Assembly: GCA_965250205.1 (NCBI GenBank)
Contig: CBDFNK010000022.1
Span: 124,001-188,000 of the forward strand
Origin: JAHZKN01 sp965250205
Lineage (GTDB): Bacteria; Pseudomonadota; Alphaproteobacteria; Rhizobiales; Hyphomicrobiaceae
Length of the DNA: 64,000 nt
Direction of reading: 5' to 3'
A model generated the notes under the pieces. The model was not told where the DNA came from, ran no database searches, and saw nothing but the letters and a program-made list of their open reading frames with translations. The position numbers and the translations under genes were made by a program. Of this stretch, positions 43,591-51,990 are shown one piece after another; positions within the stretch are counted from its first letter, which is position 1, and every line of letters starts with the position of its first letter.

Positions 43591-43724
43591 TTGCGGGGTT
43601 CGATTGGATTTGGCGCTTGGCTGGGTCGGCACCCTTGGTCCAGAAGAATGGGCGCAAGTAAACACTTTCTCAACGGATGTCTCATTATGATGCAGGTCAG
43701 ATTTCTCTATTAGGATTTAGGACC

Positions 43725-44222
43725 ATGGCTCAGAGCGCACGCTTCATTACGATATTGATCGGTTTGTTCCTTGTTTTGGGGCCAACGACGGGTGCAAACG
43801 CAGATGAGCTATTCATCTGTGATAGCAATAAAAACCTGCGTGTGCCGCTCGACAAGCTGGACTATATGAAACGCACCAATGACTGCGTTGCGTCTCACTA
43901 TGGCCTTGAAATTAAAGGGAAATATACAGCAGACGCTTCAAACGAAGCACGTTTGCACAAACTCTTGTCGGGCCCGGTTCGGGTCCACAAAAAACCAGTT
44001 GGCGCTAAGCTTCAAGTATCAAAAGCGGCAGCGGGCGCGACCATGGTGCGCACTTTGCCTGCCAAGTCTGCATTCAAATCAGATGTCTCAGGGATCAAAA
44101 TCTATAAGCGCGGCGAGGCCCTTCCAATTGAAGAAATTGCTGCCGAGCCGTCCGATCACCGCAACGTCAAGGTGCTCAACGCCAAATCCAAAACAGCACA
44201 ACGGTTTAGCCACGTTTACTAA
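43725..44222 (+). CDS. small secreted protein, unknown
   Basis: Exported protein of 165 residues of no known family. The start ATG 43725 has a TTAGGA immediately upstream and leads a signal peptide (MAQSARFITILIGLFLVLG to about residue 27). The mature part starts with a small disulfide-like unit, ELFICDSNKNLRVPL then RTNDCVASHYGLEIKGKY, and continues as a Lys/Ala-rich, probably disordered C-terminus. It lies 134 bases after the DUF900 gene and 154 before the repeat protein, so these three may share a promoter or envelope site; function unknown. Confidence 0.65.
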   Translation: MAQSARFITILIGLFLVLGPTTGANADELFICDSNKNLRVPLDKLDYMKRTNDCVASHYGLEIKGKYTADASNEARLHKLLSGPVRVHKKPVGAKLQVSKAAAGATMVRTLPAKSAFKSDVSGIKIYKRGEALPIEEIAAEPSDHRNVKVLNAKSKTAQRFSHVY

Positions 44223-44376
44223 TTAACGTGATGCAAAGTGGAAGGCTGGTGAAATTTTGCCGTTTCTGATCAGGCGGCAAGGTTTCGTTTACCCCCCTCT
44301 GACACAGTAGCGTTGCCGAGCCGCCAGGACACGAGTGCGTTGTGGGGGCTGGTGTGTGTCGTTCTGTCAGTTGGTG

Positions 44377-45426
44377 ATGCGTATGTTTGCCCTAAAAGAT
44401 CTACTTGCAACTCTATGTTCCGCGCTGCTCGCGCTTTCCGCGATGGCCATGTCGGCATCTGCCGAAGATAAAACTCCTGCCACGGCAGCGGCTCAGCCGA
44501 GCAAACCCGCACCTGCCAAAACAGCCACGGCAGCGGCTCAGCCGAGCAAACCCGCACCTGCCAAAACAGCCACGGCAGCAGCCCAGCCGAGCAAACCCGC
44601 ACCTGCCAAAACAGCCACGGCAGCAGCCCAGCCGAGCAAACCCGCACCTGCCGAAACAGCCACGGCAGCGGCTCAGCCGAGCAAACCCGCACCTGCCAAA
44701 ACAGCCACGACAGCAGCCCAGCCGAGCAAACCCGCACCTGCCGAAACAGCCACGACAGCAGCCCAGCCGAGCAAACCCGCACCTGCCGAAACAGCCACGA
44801 CAGCGGCTCAGCCGAGCAAACCCGCACCTGCCGAAACAGCCACGACAGCGGCTCAGCCGAGCAAACCCGCACCTGCCGAAACAGCCACGACAGCGGCTCA
44901 GCCGAGCAAACCCGCACCTGCCAAAACAGCCACGGCAGCGGCCCAGCCGAGCAAACCCGCACCTGCCAAAACAGACAAGGCAGCGGCTCAGCCGAGCAAA
45001 ACAGCCAAGGCAGCGGACGTTGATGAGCGCGATTTTTACACCCGTCGCGCTCAAAAAATGTTGGACGCTGATAAGCCTGATGCCAATTCAAAGTCCCATC
45101 CTTTGGCCCAAGGCTTTCCAGAGCACTATGTTGTGGTGTGCACCGGTGGCTGTAAAAACCGCCAAGCCTATATTGTCGATATGGAACCCCGCCTGTCCCA
45201 AAAGACCACCGAAATTGGTGAGATGATCCCAACCTCAGCTGAAGGCTCCGCCGCTGCACTAATGGCTAATGTTGTGGTTTGCGTCGGTGGCTGCCCTGAA
45301 GGCAATACGATGCACGTCACGAGCGCTGGCGTAGGTGATTTTGTAAATGATTGGGACACTACCAGCACCGCTCCGGTGTCAGGTGCAAAACCTGAATCAG
45401 GCCGTTGGTTGTCAGACCAGAATTAG
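44377..45426 (+). CDS. secreted protein with 15-residue tandem repeats and two CxGGC motifs
   Basis: Exported protein of 349 residues. Start ATG 44377 (near-by GTG 44374 and ATG 44383 are alternatives; no strong ribosome site) opens a signal peptide ending SASA. Next come eleven full 15-residue units of the type TAAAQPSKPAPAKTA and a partial twelfth, alternating AKTA and AETA endings, an extended Ala/Pro/Lys rod that could cross peptidoglycan. The C-terminal 150 residues hold two related blocks, VVVCTGGCKNR and VVVCVGGCPEG, about 55 residues apart: an internal duplication that may bind metal or form disulfides. No family match. Confidence 0.7.
   Translation: MRMFALKDLLATLCSALLALSAMAMSASAEDKTPATAAAQPSKPAPAKTATAAAQPSKPAPAKTATAAAQPSKPAPAKTATAAAQPSKPAPAETATAAAQPSKPAPAKTATTAAQPSKPAPAETATTAAQPSKPAPAETATTAAQPSKPAPAETATTAAQPSKPAPAETATTAAQPSKPAPAKTATAAAQPSKPAPAKTDKAAAQPSKTAKAADVDERDFYTRRAQKMLDADKPDANSKSHPLAQGFPEHYVVVCTGGCKNRQAYIVDMEPRLSQKTTEIGEMIPTSAEGSAAALMANVVVCVGGCPEGNTMHVTSAGVGDFVNDWDTTSTAPVSGAKPESGRWLSDQN
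44482..45011 (+). repeat. 45-bp in-frame tandem repeat (11 full units)
   Basis: Eleven 45-bp units at 44482-44976 and a partial twelfth to 45011. Units differ by synonymous changes and by G/A changes giving AK or AE, in a pattern suggesting recent duplications of blocks. Because the period is a multiple of three, other frames and the opposite strand stay open across it; those frames are not genes. Confidence 0.95.
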
Positions 45427-45467
45427 TAACGCGGGCCCGCAAGCAAAACAAACGCGGATGCATGGTT

Positions 45468-45613
45468 CTAGGTCAACCTGCGAAAAGTTGGGTTCGACTT
45501 TGAGCAGATAAGTGGATCGCCAGTCATGGGATAAGAGTCATGGGATAAGAGCCCATGAGATAGAGCGTCGCGCAAATAGTTTCACTGTGTACAAAAAAGG
45601 GCCGCGAGGCTCT
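45468..45613 (+). repeat. dispersed intergenic element, copy F
   Basis: Full-length copy in plus orientation with three internal CATGGGATAAGAG-type units, the longest copy. Left arm GGTCAAC/GTGGATC is altered. The TAGAGCGTCGCGC arm is at 45561-45573 and pairs imperfectly with GCCGCGAGGCTCT at 45601-45613. It lies between the convergent repeat-protein and YiiX-like genes. Confidence 0.9.
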
Positions 45614-45633
45614 GGTTTGGAAAAACAGAACAA

Positions 45634-46659
45634 CTAGTTATTCGAACCAGAAGCTGCGTTGGTTTCAGCGTTGGTTTCAGCGCTGCTTTTGGTGTCTTCG
45701 GCCCCTTCAATCAATTTCACTACATCTTCGAGTGTTGAAACTTTGTGTACCTTGCTGTTGCGGATTAGGTACAACCAGTCGAGCTTGTCACTGATTGCAA
45801 GGTCGTGGGGTGTGACGGCTTCAAGGGCGGCTGTGTTTTGTGATCTAAATAGCTTTGCAGATTTTACGGCAAACTTGCCAAGTCTGCGCCAACCGCGTGC
45901 CGGCGGCAGCCATTTCTCAGCGCCAGGTTGAAAGACGACGTCATTCAACGCTTCCGGCGGTAACAATCCCTTTTCTATGTATTCGAGTGCTGCTTCGACA
46001 AAGCCAATCTGCACGAGGCCAGAGCAGATGTATTCGCTTGGCGGTTTCCAGGCATTTTCCCGGTATTGGCGAATGACCCGCTCGCGCGAGGTGCGTTTCC
46101 TGTCACCAATGCGTAGATTATTCTGAACACCAAACCAAATGTTGCGGGCAATCCGTCCAATCGCCCAATAGTTATAACTGGCTTTGATTTTGTCGAGTAG
46201 AATGCCGCGCACACGGGCTTGTTTGATTTGATCAAACCAGGGTCGATTAAAGCGCTTTAGCGCGATAAACGAGCTTTTGTCTGAGAGGTAATCTGTGATG
46301 TTCGTTAGATCGACGCCACCGGTGCCAGCTTCAATCACAAACGTGTTGGAAATGCCGGAGGTTTGATCAGGGCGATTGAACACCAGGGCAGCATGAGAAA
46401 AAGGCGAATCGGTTGCCCAACGGATCAGATAGGATGCAAAGTCATAATCGCGGCTGGTTAACACCACGTCAGCGCGCTGCAAGTATTCACCAGCCAAAAA
46501 TTGTTGGATAGGCATTGGCCAAACTTCGGGCAACGGCTGGCCATTGCGGGCGAGATCTTCGCCACTGCCTTTGTTCTTACCACTAATGGCGCGTGTATCT
46601 GCGGCACCAAGGCCAACAATTATCGTGACAAGTAAAAGGCTGACAAATTTGCGCAACAT
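45634..46659 (-). CDS. YiiX/NlpC-P60-type permuted papain-like amidase
   Basis: Exported protein of 341 residues with a signal peptide ending near residue 24. The catalytic core fits the permuted NlpC/P60 (YiiX/YebB-Orthopox G6R) family: His89 in FSHAALVF first, an acidic residue in IEAGTGGV (Glu110) and Cys212 in YICSGLV after it, the inverted order of this group. Substrate may be a peptidoglycan-linked peptide or lipid amide; not known. The N-terminal region includes a PLPEVWPMPIQQFLAGEYL stretch. It is separated by 144 bases from the HIT gene, and converges on the repeat protein across repeat copy F. Confidence 0.78.
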   Translation of the reverse strand: MLRKFVSLLLVTIIVGLGAADTRAISGKNKGSGEDLARNGQPLPEVWPMPIQQFLAGEYLQRADVVLTSRDYDFASYLIRWATDSPFSHAALVFNRPDQTSGISNTFVIEAGTGGVDLTNITDYLSDKSSFIALKRFNRPWFDQIKQARVRGILLDKIKASYNYWAIGRIARNIWFGVQNNLRIGDRKRTSRERVIRQYRENAWKPPSEYICSGLVQIGFVEAALEYIEKGLLPPEALNDVVFQPGAEKWLPPARGWRRLGKFAVKSAKLFRSQNTAALEAVTPHDLAISDKLDWLYLIRNSKVHKVSTLEDVVKLIEGAEDTKSSAETNAETNAASGSNN

Positions 46660-46803
46660 GAGAAGCCTCCATGAGTGGCTTTGACCACAGTCTTGATCTT
46701 GGTGATTAAGCCATTGCTGCGCCCCTGGTCAATGGAGCGCCTGGTCGAGGTCCACAAACGTTTGCAAATTGAACGTTTGGTAGGCTGTTGGGCCGCAGAA
46801 TAT

Positions 46804-47229
46804 CTAACCCGTTGCCAGAGCGGCCTTAATTTTTTCAGCATGGGCCACGAGCACGTCCTGATCTTCCATTTCGCCAGTGTGGGGTTTGACACTGACGCCG
46901 TCGTGACGCGGAATGATGTGGAAATGAAGGTGAAATACCGTTTGACCGGCTGCTGCTTCATTGAACTGCTGAATATGAACGCCATCTGCTTTAAAACAAA
47001 TTTTTAGGGTGCGCGCAATTTTTTGAATGACGGGCATGATTTTCTCAAGCGTCGCAGCATCTGCGTCAAACAGGTTGCGTGAGGCGGCTTTAGGGATTAC
47101 CAGCGTATGGCCTGCAGCTTGTGGCATAATGTCTAGAATGGCGATTGCCATCTCATCTTCGTAGATCTTGTGCGCGGGAAAGTCGCCGCGCAGAATTTTG
47201 GCAAAGATATTTTCAGGATCGTAAGACAT
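46804..47229 (-). CDS. HIT family nucleotide hydrolase
   Basis: Histidine-triad protein of 141 residues, a dimeric purine nucleotide hydrolase or transferase (HINT type). The triad HLHFH is at residues 100-104 (His100, 102, 104). The start MSYDPENIFAKILRGDFPAHKIYE is a standard HINT opening, with GGAAG upstream; the frame is open to 47295. It is the last gene of a minus-strand run DUF482-HIT downstream of GDPD and RidA. Confidence 0.93.
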   Translation of the reverse strand: MSYDPENIFAKILRGDFPAHKIYEDEMAIAILDIMPQAAGHTLVIPKAASRNLFDADAATLEKIMPVIQKIARTLKICFKADGVHIQQFNEAAAGQTVFHLHFHIIPRHDGVSVKPHTGEMEDQDVLVAHAEKIKAALATG

Positions 47230-47291
47230 CAGGTTTTCTTCCGGGCGTGGTTTAAAGGTGTTCATCTGTGTTACGTGACCAACCGTCATGG

Positions 47292-48524
47292 TCAAGTGCT
47301 GGCGTCACTGTCTGGCGTTTTCTTGTAGGGACCAAACTGAGATAATATCTCAACAGAGTTTCGGACATCTTGGCGCTCTTGGGTCAAGTAGCGTGCAATT
47401 GCCGCTCTCAATTGCGGGTCTGCAACCCAATGAGCGGAATAGGTGGGTGTTGGCATGTAGCCACGCAGGAGTTTGTGTTCACCCTGTGCGCCCGCCTCAA
47501 CGCGCGCCAAACCATGCACGATAGCAAAGTCCATCGCCTGATAGTAGCACAGTTCAAAATGCAAAAACGGATGGTACTGGCTACAACCCCAATAGCGGCC
47601 ATAAAGGCAATCACCACCAACCAGATGCAAGGCACCTGCAATGGCATTCTCGCCATCTAATGCCAACATCAAGACACAGGCATTAGCCAGCGTTTCACTA
47701 AGGGTAGAAAAGAACGCGCGATTGAGATACGGATCACCCCATTTGCGGTCTCCTGTATCGAGATAGAACGCAAAGAAGGCGTCCCAATCGGCTTCGGTAA
47801 TGTCTGAACCCCGCAAGGTGCGAAAAACAATGCTGGACTGCGCGGCTTGGCGGCGTTCCTTGCGGATGGTCTTTCGTTTGCGAGAGGAAAGCCCGTCGAG
47901 AAATTCGTCAAACGTAGCGTAGTTTTTGTTGTTCCAATGGAATTGTTGGTCGATGCGTTGCAGAAAACCCAATTCACCAAGGTTGTGCCATGTTGTTTCA
48001 TCAAGAAAGGTCACATGTGCTGACGAGGCTTCAATGCGCGTCGCGAGGGTGATGAGGGCCGACGCCAGCAACGGCTGCACCTGGGAACGATCTTGACCAG
48101 GACGTACCAACAGGCGTGGGCCAGGGACAGGCGTGAAGGGTACAGCAACCTGCAGCTTTGGATAATACGCATGGCCTAAGCGGTGGGCCGCTTCCGCCCA
48201 TGAATGATCAAAGACGTATTCACCACGGCTGTGCAGCTTGGCGTAGGATGGCACAACCGCGATCGTCGTGCCGGTCCCATCTTCGAGAGCCAGATGTTGC
48301 GGCAGCCAGCCGGTTTGCGTTGGCCCGACGCAGTTGGCAGCTTCGAGAGCGTGGAGAAAGCCATAGCTGACAAAGGGGTTGAACGTTTTTTGGTCCCCAC
48401 CAAGACAGGCATTCCATGTTTCTTCGCCAATCTCTGCGATTGCTGTCACGGCTTTGGCGGTGAAGGGCGTCTCTGATTTGGTGTCTGGTGGATCAGACTG
48501 AGGCACGGGTGGCGTTCCATTCAT
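47292..48524 (-). CDS. DUF482 (GNAT-like/FemAB-type) protein
   Basis: Protein of 410 residues in the DUF482 'peptidogalycan biosynthesis/recognition' family, a GNAT-superfamily branch. Signature pieces: NPFVSYGFLHALE, WLPQHLALED, YVFDHSWAEAAHR, the LSSRKRKTIRKERRQAA basic block and RVEAGAQGEHKLLRGYMPTPTYSAHWV. No signal peptide. The family is believed to act on amino acids or peptidoglycan precursors, but no reaction is established. It lies between GDPD and HIT on the same strand, with 129 bases before it and about 60 after, as is common in alphaproteobacteria. Confidence 0.86.
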   Translation of the reverse strand: MNGTPPVPQSDPPDTKSETPFTAKAVTAIAEIGEETWNACLGGDQKTFNPFVSYGFLHALEAANCVGPTQTGWLPQHLALEDGTGTTIAVVPSYAKLHSRGEYVFDHSWAEAAHRLGHAYYPKLQVAVPFTPVPGPRLLVRPGQDRSQVQPLLASALITLATRIEASSAHVTFLDETTWHNLGELGFLQRIDQQFHWNNKNYATFDEFLDGLSSRKRKTIRKERRQAAQSSIVFRTLRGSDITEADWDAFFAFYLDTGDRKWGDPYLNRAFFSTLSETLANACVLMLALDGENAIAGALHLVGGDCLYGRYWGCSQYHPFLHFELCYYQAMDFAIVHGLARVEAGAQGEHKLLRGYMPTPTYSAHWVADPQLRAAIARYLTQERQDVRNSVEILSQFGPYKKTPDSDAST

Positions 48525-48653
48525 GGGTTATGATCCGTGCTTGTGTTTTGCGCTTAGTGGGTTGATTTCATGACCGTTCGTAGGGGCTCGTTGAGGCGCG
48601 CAACGCGATAGCACATCTGACCGGTCTCAACAGGAAGCCTTATGTCGTTGGTC

Positions 48654-49412
48654 TTACCGTGGCGCGCCCTCAAAAATAGCAGCATCGGCAAATGTTTTGC
48701 AAAGCTTCCACTCCTCTTCACTACGCACAGTCCAAGTTAAAATGGGTAGGCCCAGGTTCTGGCGCGCATTAGAGATGGCTTGGCAATCAAGATCGTGCAC
48801 ATGATACGCGATAAAATCGGGCTGTACCGTGTCGATGGGTTCGAGGTTCGTCAGCGCAGCGGCGCGCTCTTCAGTGATGACGTCTGAGTACCATGGATCT
48901 CTTTTTGGGTGGCGGTAGACACCAGAGACCAACCCTCGTGTAATGCTCGGTGCGATTTTCTTCACAGCGCGCATGACATCTGGGTCAAAGGACATCAGGG
49001 CAAGTGGCCCGTTGTAGCGTTCTGACAGTTTGCAGATGGTTTCAAGCCACGTGATGTTAGGCGCGCTCCAATCACTTTTAAGTTCAACAAGTATGGGTGT
49101 TTGGCCTGCCACCCGCTCCAGTAAGATCTCAAACGGTAGGATTGTTTCAGACTGGTTTTTATAGGTTAGCGTTTTGATTTGGTCATAGGCTTGATCAGCA
49201 AGACGGCCCCGGCCATCAATCAGCCTGTCCAATGTAAAGTCATGAAAGACCAGCGGGACATTGTCTTTGCTGCTCTGCAGATCACACTCAATGCCAAACC
49301 TACCTGCGATTGCGGCTTTGAAGGCGGGCCATGTATTCTCTAACACACCTTTCGCCTGATCATGTAGGCCGCGATGCGCGGTCAGGCGCACAAATGTATT
49401 GTGATCCCGCAT
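48654..49412 (-). CDS. glycerophosphodiester phosphodiesterase
   Basis: Phosphodiesterase of 252 residues that hydrolyses glycerophosphodiesters to glycerol-3-phosphate and an alcohol. The TIM-barrel motifs are visible: AHRG with catalytic His, ENTWPAF, IECDLQSSKDNVPLVFHDFTLDR (catalytic Glu/Asp/His with metal site) and ILVELKS. No signal peptide, so cytosolic. It starts five bases after the RidA stop on the same strand, and is probably transcribed with it. Confidence 0.92.
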   Translation of the reverse strand: MRDHNTFVRLTAHRGLHDQAKGVLENTWPAFKAAIAGRFGIECDLQSSKDNVPLVFHDFTLDRLIDGRGRLADQAYDQIKTLTYKNQSETILPFEILLERVAGQTPILVELKSDWSAPNITWLETICKLSERYNGPLALMSFDPDVMRAVKKIAPSITRGLVSGVYRHPKRDPWYSDVITEERAAALTNLEPIDTVQPDFIAYHVHDLDCQAISNARQNLGLPILTWTVRSEEEWKLCKTFADAAIFEGAPR

Positions 49413-49417
49413 GGTGC

Positions 49418-49888
49418 CTAGTCCGTTGTGATTTTCAGGATGGCATCAATCTCGACAGCACATCCTAAGGGTAAACTGGCAACACCGATGGCAGCACGGG
49501 TGTGACGGCCCTTGTCTTCGAAAACGGAGACCATCAAATCAGATGCGCCGTTGATCACCAGGGGGTGGTCTTTGAACCCGGGCGTTGCGGCGACAAAGCC
49601 ATTGAGGCGAACAACCTGGGAGACGCGATCAAGTGAGCCAAGGGCCGCTTGGGCCTGCGCCAGAATATTGAGGGCCGATGCGCGCGCCGCTTTTTGGCCG
49701 CCGGCGACATCGAGCGTGTCACCAAGGTGGCCTGATATTAAGGTGCCATCCGCAGCTTTAGAGATTTGTCCTGAAATAAACAGATGATCGCCCGAGGTTT
49801 GAAACGGGACATAGTTGGCGACGGGTGCAGCAGCATCTGGAAGCTCTAGACCCAAGCTTTCTAACCGCGCCTCAATTTTGCCGCTCAT
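49418..49888 (-). CDS. RidA/YjgF-family protein
   Basis: Rid-family protein of 156 residues, which removes reactive enamine or imine intermediates. The trimer-forming fold is recognised by LFISGQISKAADGTLISGHLGD, ASALNILAQAQAALGSLDRVSQVVRLNGFV and the catalytic arginine in HTRAAIGVASLPLGCAVEIDAI. Residues at the start (KIEARLESLGLELP) are the usual opening of the RidA subfamily next to a GDPD gene. It heads a minus-strand operon RidA-GDPD, five bases apart. Confidence 0.92.
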   Translation of the reverse strand: MSGKIEARLESLGLELPDAAAPVANYVPFQTSGDHLFISGQISKAADGTLISGHLGDTLDVAGGQKAARASALNILAQAQAALGSLDRVSQVVRLNGFVAATPGFKDHPLVINGASDLMVSVFEDKGRHTRAAIGVASLPLGCAVEIDAILKITTD

Positions 49889-50031
49889 CAGGGTGTTTCC
49901 TCTTTATGGATGTGTGGTGGCGTACATCCCTTGTGCGCGGAAAATACAAATTGCGCAATGCTGGCGCACACCCTAAGCAAATCATTGACAAGATCGTTTA
50001 AACGGCCAACGCGAGAGGCTCAGCTATAGCA

Positions 50032-50958
50032 GTGTTGTTTCAGGGTTTTGAAAATAGGTTTTGGAGGTGGCTGTCAGTGGCGGCGCTGGGTACTGTGTTT
50101 GGCAGTTCCCTGCCTGCGGCTTCCAACCCGGTTAGCGAAGACCGTTCAAAAACAATGCCGCAATTCGAGGAAATTTCTTTTCGCCCGCACCGCGCTGTGT
50201 ATGAAGTGACGCTGTCGCGTGTGTCTGCCGGTTCGAGTATTGCTGGTCTTGCCGGACGCATGGTCTATGAGTTGGGCGGCAATGCATGCGATGGCTATAC
50301 GCAGAATTTACGCTTTGTTACACGAACAACCAACCAAATTGGTGAGGCGCAAACGAATGATCTGCGCACGAAAAGCTGGGAAAGCCCGACCGGTGATAGG
50401 CTAGAGTTTGACGTTCAGAACTTTCATGACAAGGACTTATCTGAAGCCTCAAAAGGCGTGGCAAAACGCAATGCGCGCGCAGGAGAAGTTACCGTCAGCT
50501 TGAAAAAACCAGCGCCTAAACAAAGCAAGGTTTTGGATAATCCGCTGTTTCCAATGGCGCACGCGCGTGCTGTTGTGAATGCTGCACGAGGGGGAAAAAC
50601 AATATTTTCAACGGCGTTCTATGATGGCTCTGAAACAGGCGAGAAGGTTTACCAAACCACGGCTGTGATCGGGAATCCGTTGGCGGCAGTCAAATCACAG
50701 GCAGGTAGCATAAACACACCACCCCTTGAGCGCGCCAACACCTCCCCAAGTTGGCCGATTGCGATGAGTTATTATGATGCCGCAAAACAAAGCGGTGATG
50801 GCAGACCGTCTTTTGAGATGTCGTATCGCTTTCACGTCAATGGTGTCACGAGCAAATTCCAGATTGATCATGGGGACTTTGCGTTTAAGGGCACGCTCAG
50901 TCAGCTGCTGTTTACCGCACCTGCGGGTTGTCAAAAAAGCAAATCGAAAAAGCGATAA
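50032..50958 (+). CDS. eipB: EipB-type cell-envelope protein (DUF1849)
   Basis: Periplasmic protein of 308 residues in the EipB family that supports envelope integrity in Brucella and relatives. Identification: FRPHRAVYEVTL, the GRMVYELGGNACDGYTQNLR segment and the conserved C-terminal Cys (PAGCQK); Cys86 and Cys300 should form the disulfide seen as Cys69-Cys278 in Brucella. The predicted start at 50032 gives a basic n-region and signal sequence; GTG 50077 has a better ribosome site (GGAGGTGG) but a signal lacking positive charge, so 50032 is kept with doubt. It lies alone, divergent from RidA. Confidence 0.86.
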   Translation: MLFQGFENRFWRWLSVAALGTVFGSSLPAASNPVSEDRSKTMPQFEEISFRPHRAVYEVTLSRVSAGSSIAGLAGRMVYELGGNACDGYTQNLRFVTRTTNQIGEAQTNDLRTKSWESPTGDRLEFDVQNFHDKDLSEASKGVAKRNARAGEVTVSLKKPAPKQSKVLDNPLFPMAHARAVVNAARGGKTIFSTAFYDGSETGEKVYQTTAVIGNPLAAVKSQAGSINTPPLERANTSPSWPIAMSYYDAAKQSGDGRPSFEMSYRFHVNGVTSKFQIDHGDFAFKGTLSQLLFTAPAGCQKSKSKKR

Positions 50959-51008
50959 TGGTGCGTGTGGCTGTTGCGTGATTCCTGTGTCGCGGCCGGA
51001 TATCTTCA

Positions 51009-51044
51009 ATGCATCATGCATCATGCATCATGCATCAATGCATC
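51009..51044 (+). repeat. (ATGCATC)n microsatellite
   Basis: Four perfect tandem copies of ATGCATC at 51009-51036 and a fifth at 51038-51044 after a one-base break, between the eipB stop and the ROK gene stop. The unit contains a palindromic ATGCAT. It is noncoding. Confidence 0.93.
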
Positions 51045-51062
51045 TCCCCGACCCACCACAGT

Positions 51063-51983
51063 TCAGGGCCACAAACGTGCGGCCCCTCTGACACCGCTGT
51101 CATTGCCCCAATAGGGCGGTCGAATATCGAGCGTGACGTGATCTGCAAAAATGTGTGGCGTGATCGCTTCTGGAAGATCACGGAATAGATGTGGCATCTG
51201 GCTCAGGCCGCCGCCGATCACAATGACATCGGGATCAATGATATTGATCACTTGGGCCATGGCGCGGGCAAGGCGTGACAGGTGGCGATCGAGGGTTTCT
51301 TTTGCGGCCGCCATTCCTGCTGCGGCTTGGCCGCAAATGTCCAACGCTGAGGTATGGATGCCTGTTGCGTGTTCGTGGTCTTTGCTTAGTGCTGGACCCG
51401 AAAGCCAGGTCTCATTGCACCCAGACCGTTCGCACCAGCATGGTTGAGCTTGGCGATGTTCGTCATCCGTCGGCCAGGGCAACGGATTGTGCCCCCATTC
51501 ACCTGCAATGGCGAGGGGGCCAGAAAGTAATCGTCTCCTCAAGACGAGGCCACTACCGCAGCCGGTACCAAGAATGATCCCCCACACCGTGTGTGCCCCT
51601 TGTCCCGCACCATCTGTTGCTTCGGATATGGCAAAACAATCGGCATCATTGGCGAGGCGAACGGGCCGAGACAACGCCTGCTCCAGATCTTTCTGAAGGT
51701 TTTTTCCGTTGAGGCAGGTCGAATTGGCGTTTCGGATCAGACCAGTTGCGGGTGAACGCGATCCTGGAATGCCAATGCCGACGGGAGTGGGCTGATCGTC
51801 GTGCGGCTGATCAAGTGCCTGCACCAGCTCTTTGATGGCCAAGCACGTTGCTTGATAGTCATTTTGCGGCGTTGCAGTCCGCAGGTGGTTCAGGCTGGTG
51901 GCGTGACCGTCAAGCAGTATGGCTGAAATTTTGCTGCCGCCGAGATCAATGCCGATGTGATGGCTGTGCTGAGATGGTGACAT
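51063..51983 (-). CDS. ROK-family sugar kinase
   Basis: Sugar kinase of 306 residues in the ROK family. ATP-binding strand IGIDLGGSKISAIL opens it; LANDADCFAISEA and GEWGHNPLP hold the sugar- and ATP-site residues, and the zinc ligands are WCERSGC-type cysteines (PCWCERSGCNETW) plus His. The substrate may be N-acetylglucosamine, glucose or fructose; sequence does not decide. It sits seven bases after the DUF3572 gene on the same strand, so the two are likely cotranscribed. Cytosolic. Confidence 0.9.
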   Translation of the reverse strand: MSPSQHSHHIGIDLGGSKISAILLDGHATSLNHLRTATPQNDYQATCLAIKELVQALDQPHDDQPTPVGIGIPGSRSPATGLIRNANSTCLNGKNLQKDLEQALSRPVRLANDADCFAISEATDGAGQGAHTVWGIILGTGCGSGLVLRRRLLSGPLAIAGEWGHNPLPWPTDDEHRQAQPCWCERSGCNETWLSGPALSKDHEHATGIHTSALDICGQAAAGMAAAKETLDRHLSRLARAMAQVINIIDPDVIVIGGGLSQMPHLFRDLPEAITPHIFADHVTLDIRPPYWGNDSGVRGAARLWP

Positions 51984-51990
51984 TCACGCC

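Noticed and set aside
44270..45259. Long open frames on the minus strand across the 45-bp repeat (up to 329 codons)
   Set aside because: The repeat period is a multiple of three, so several frames stay open. These products are Cys/Trp/Leu-rich periodic strings without a signal or family likeness; the plus-strand frame has a signal peptide and a distinct C-terminus.
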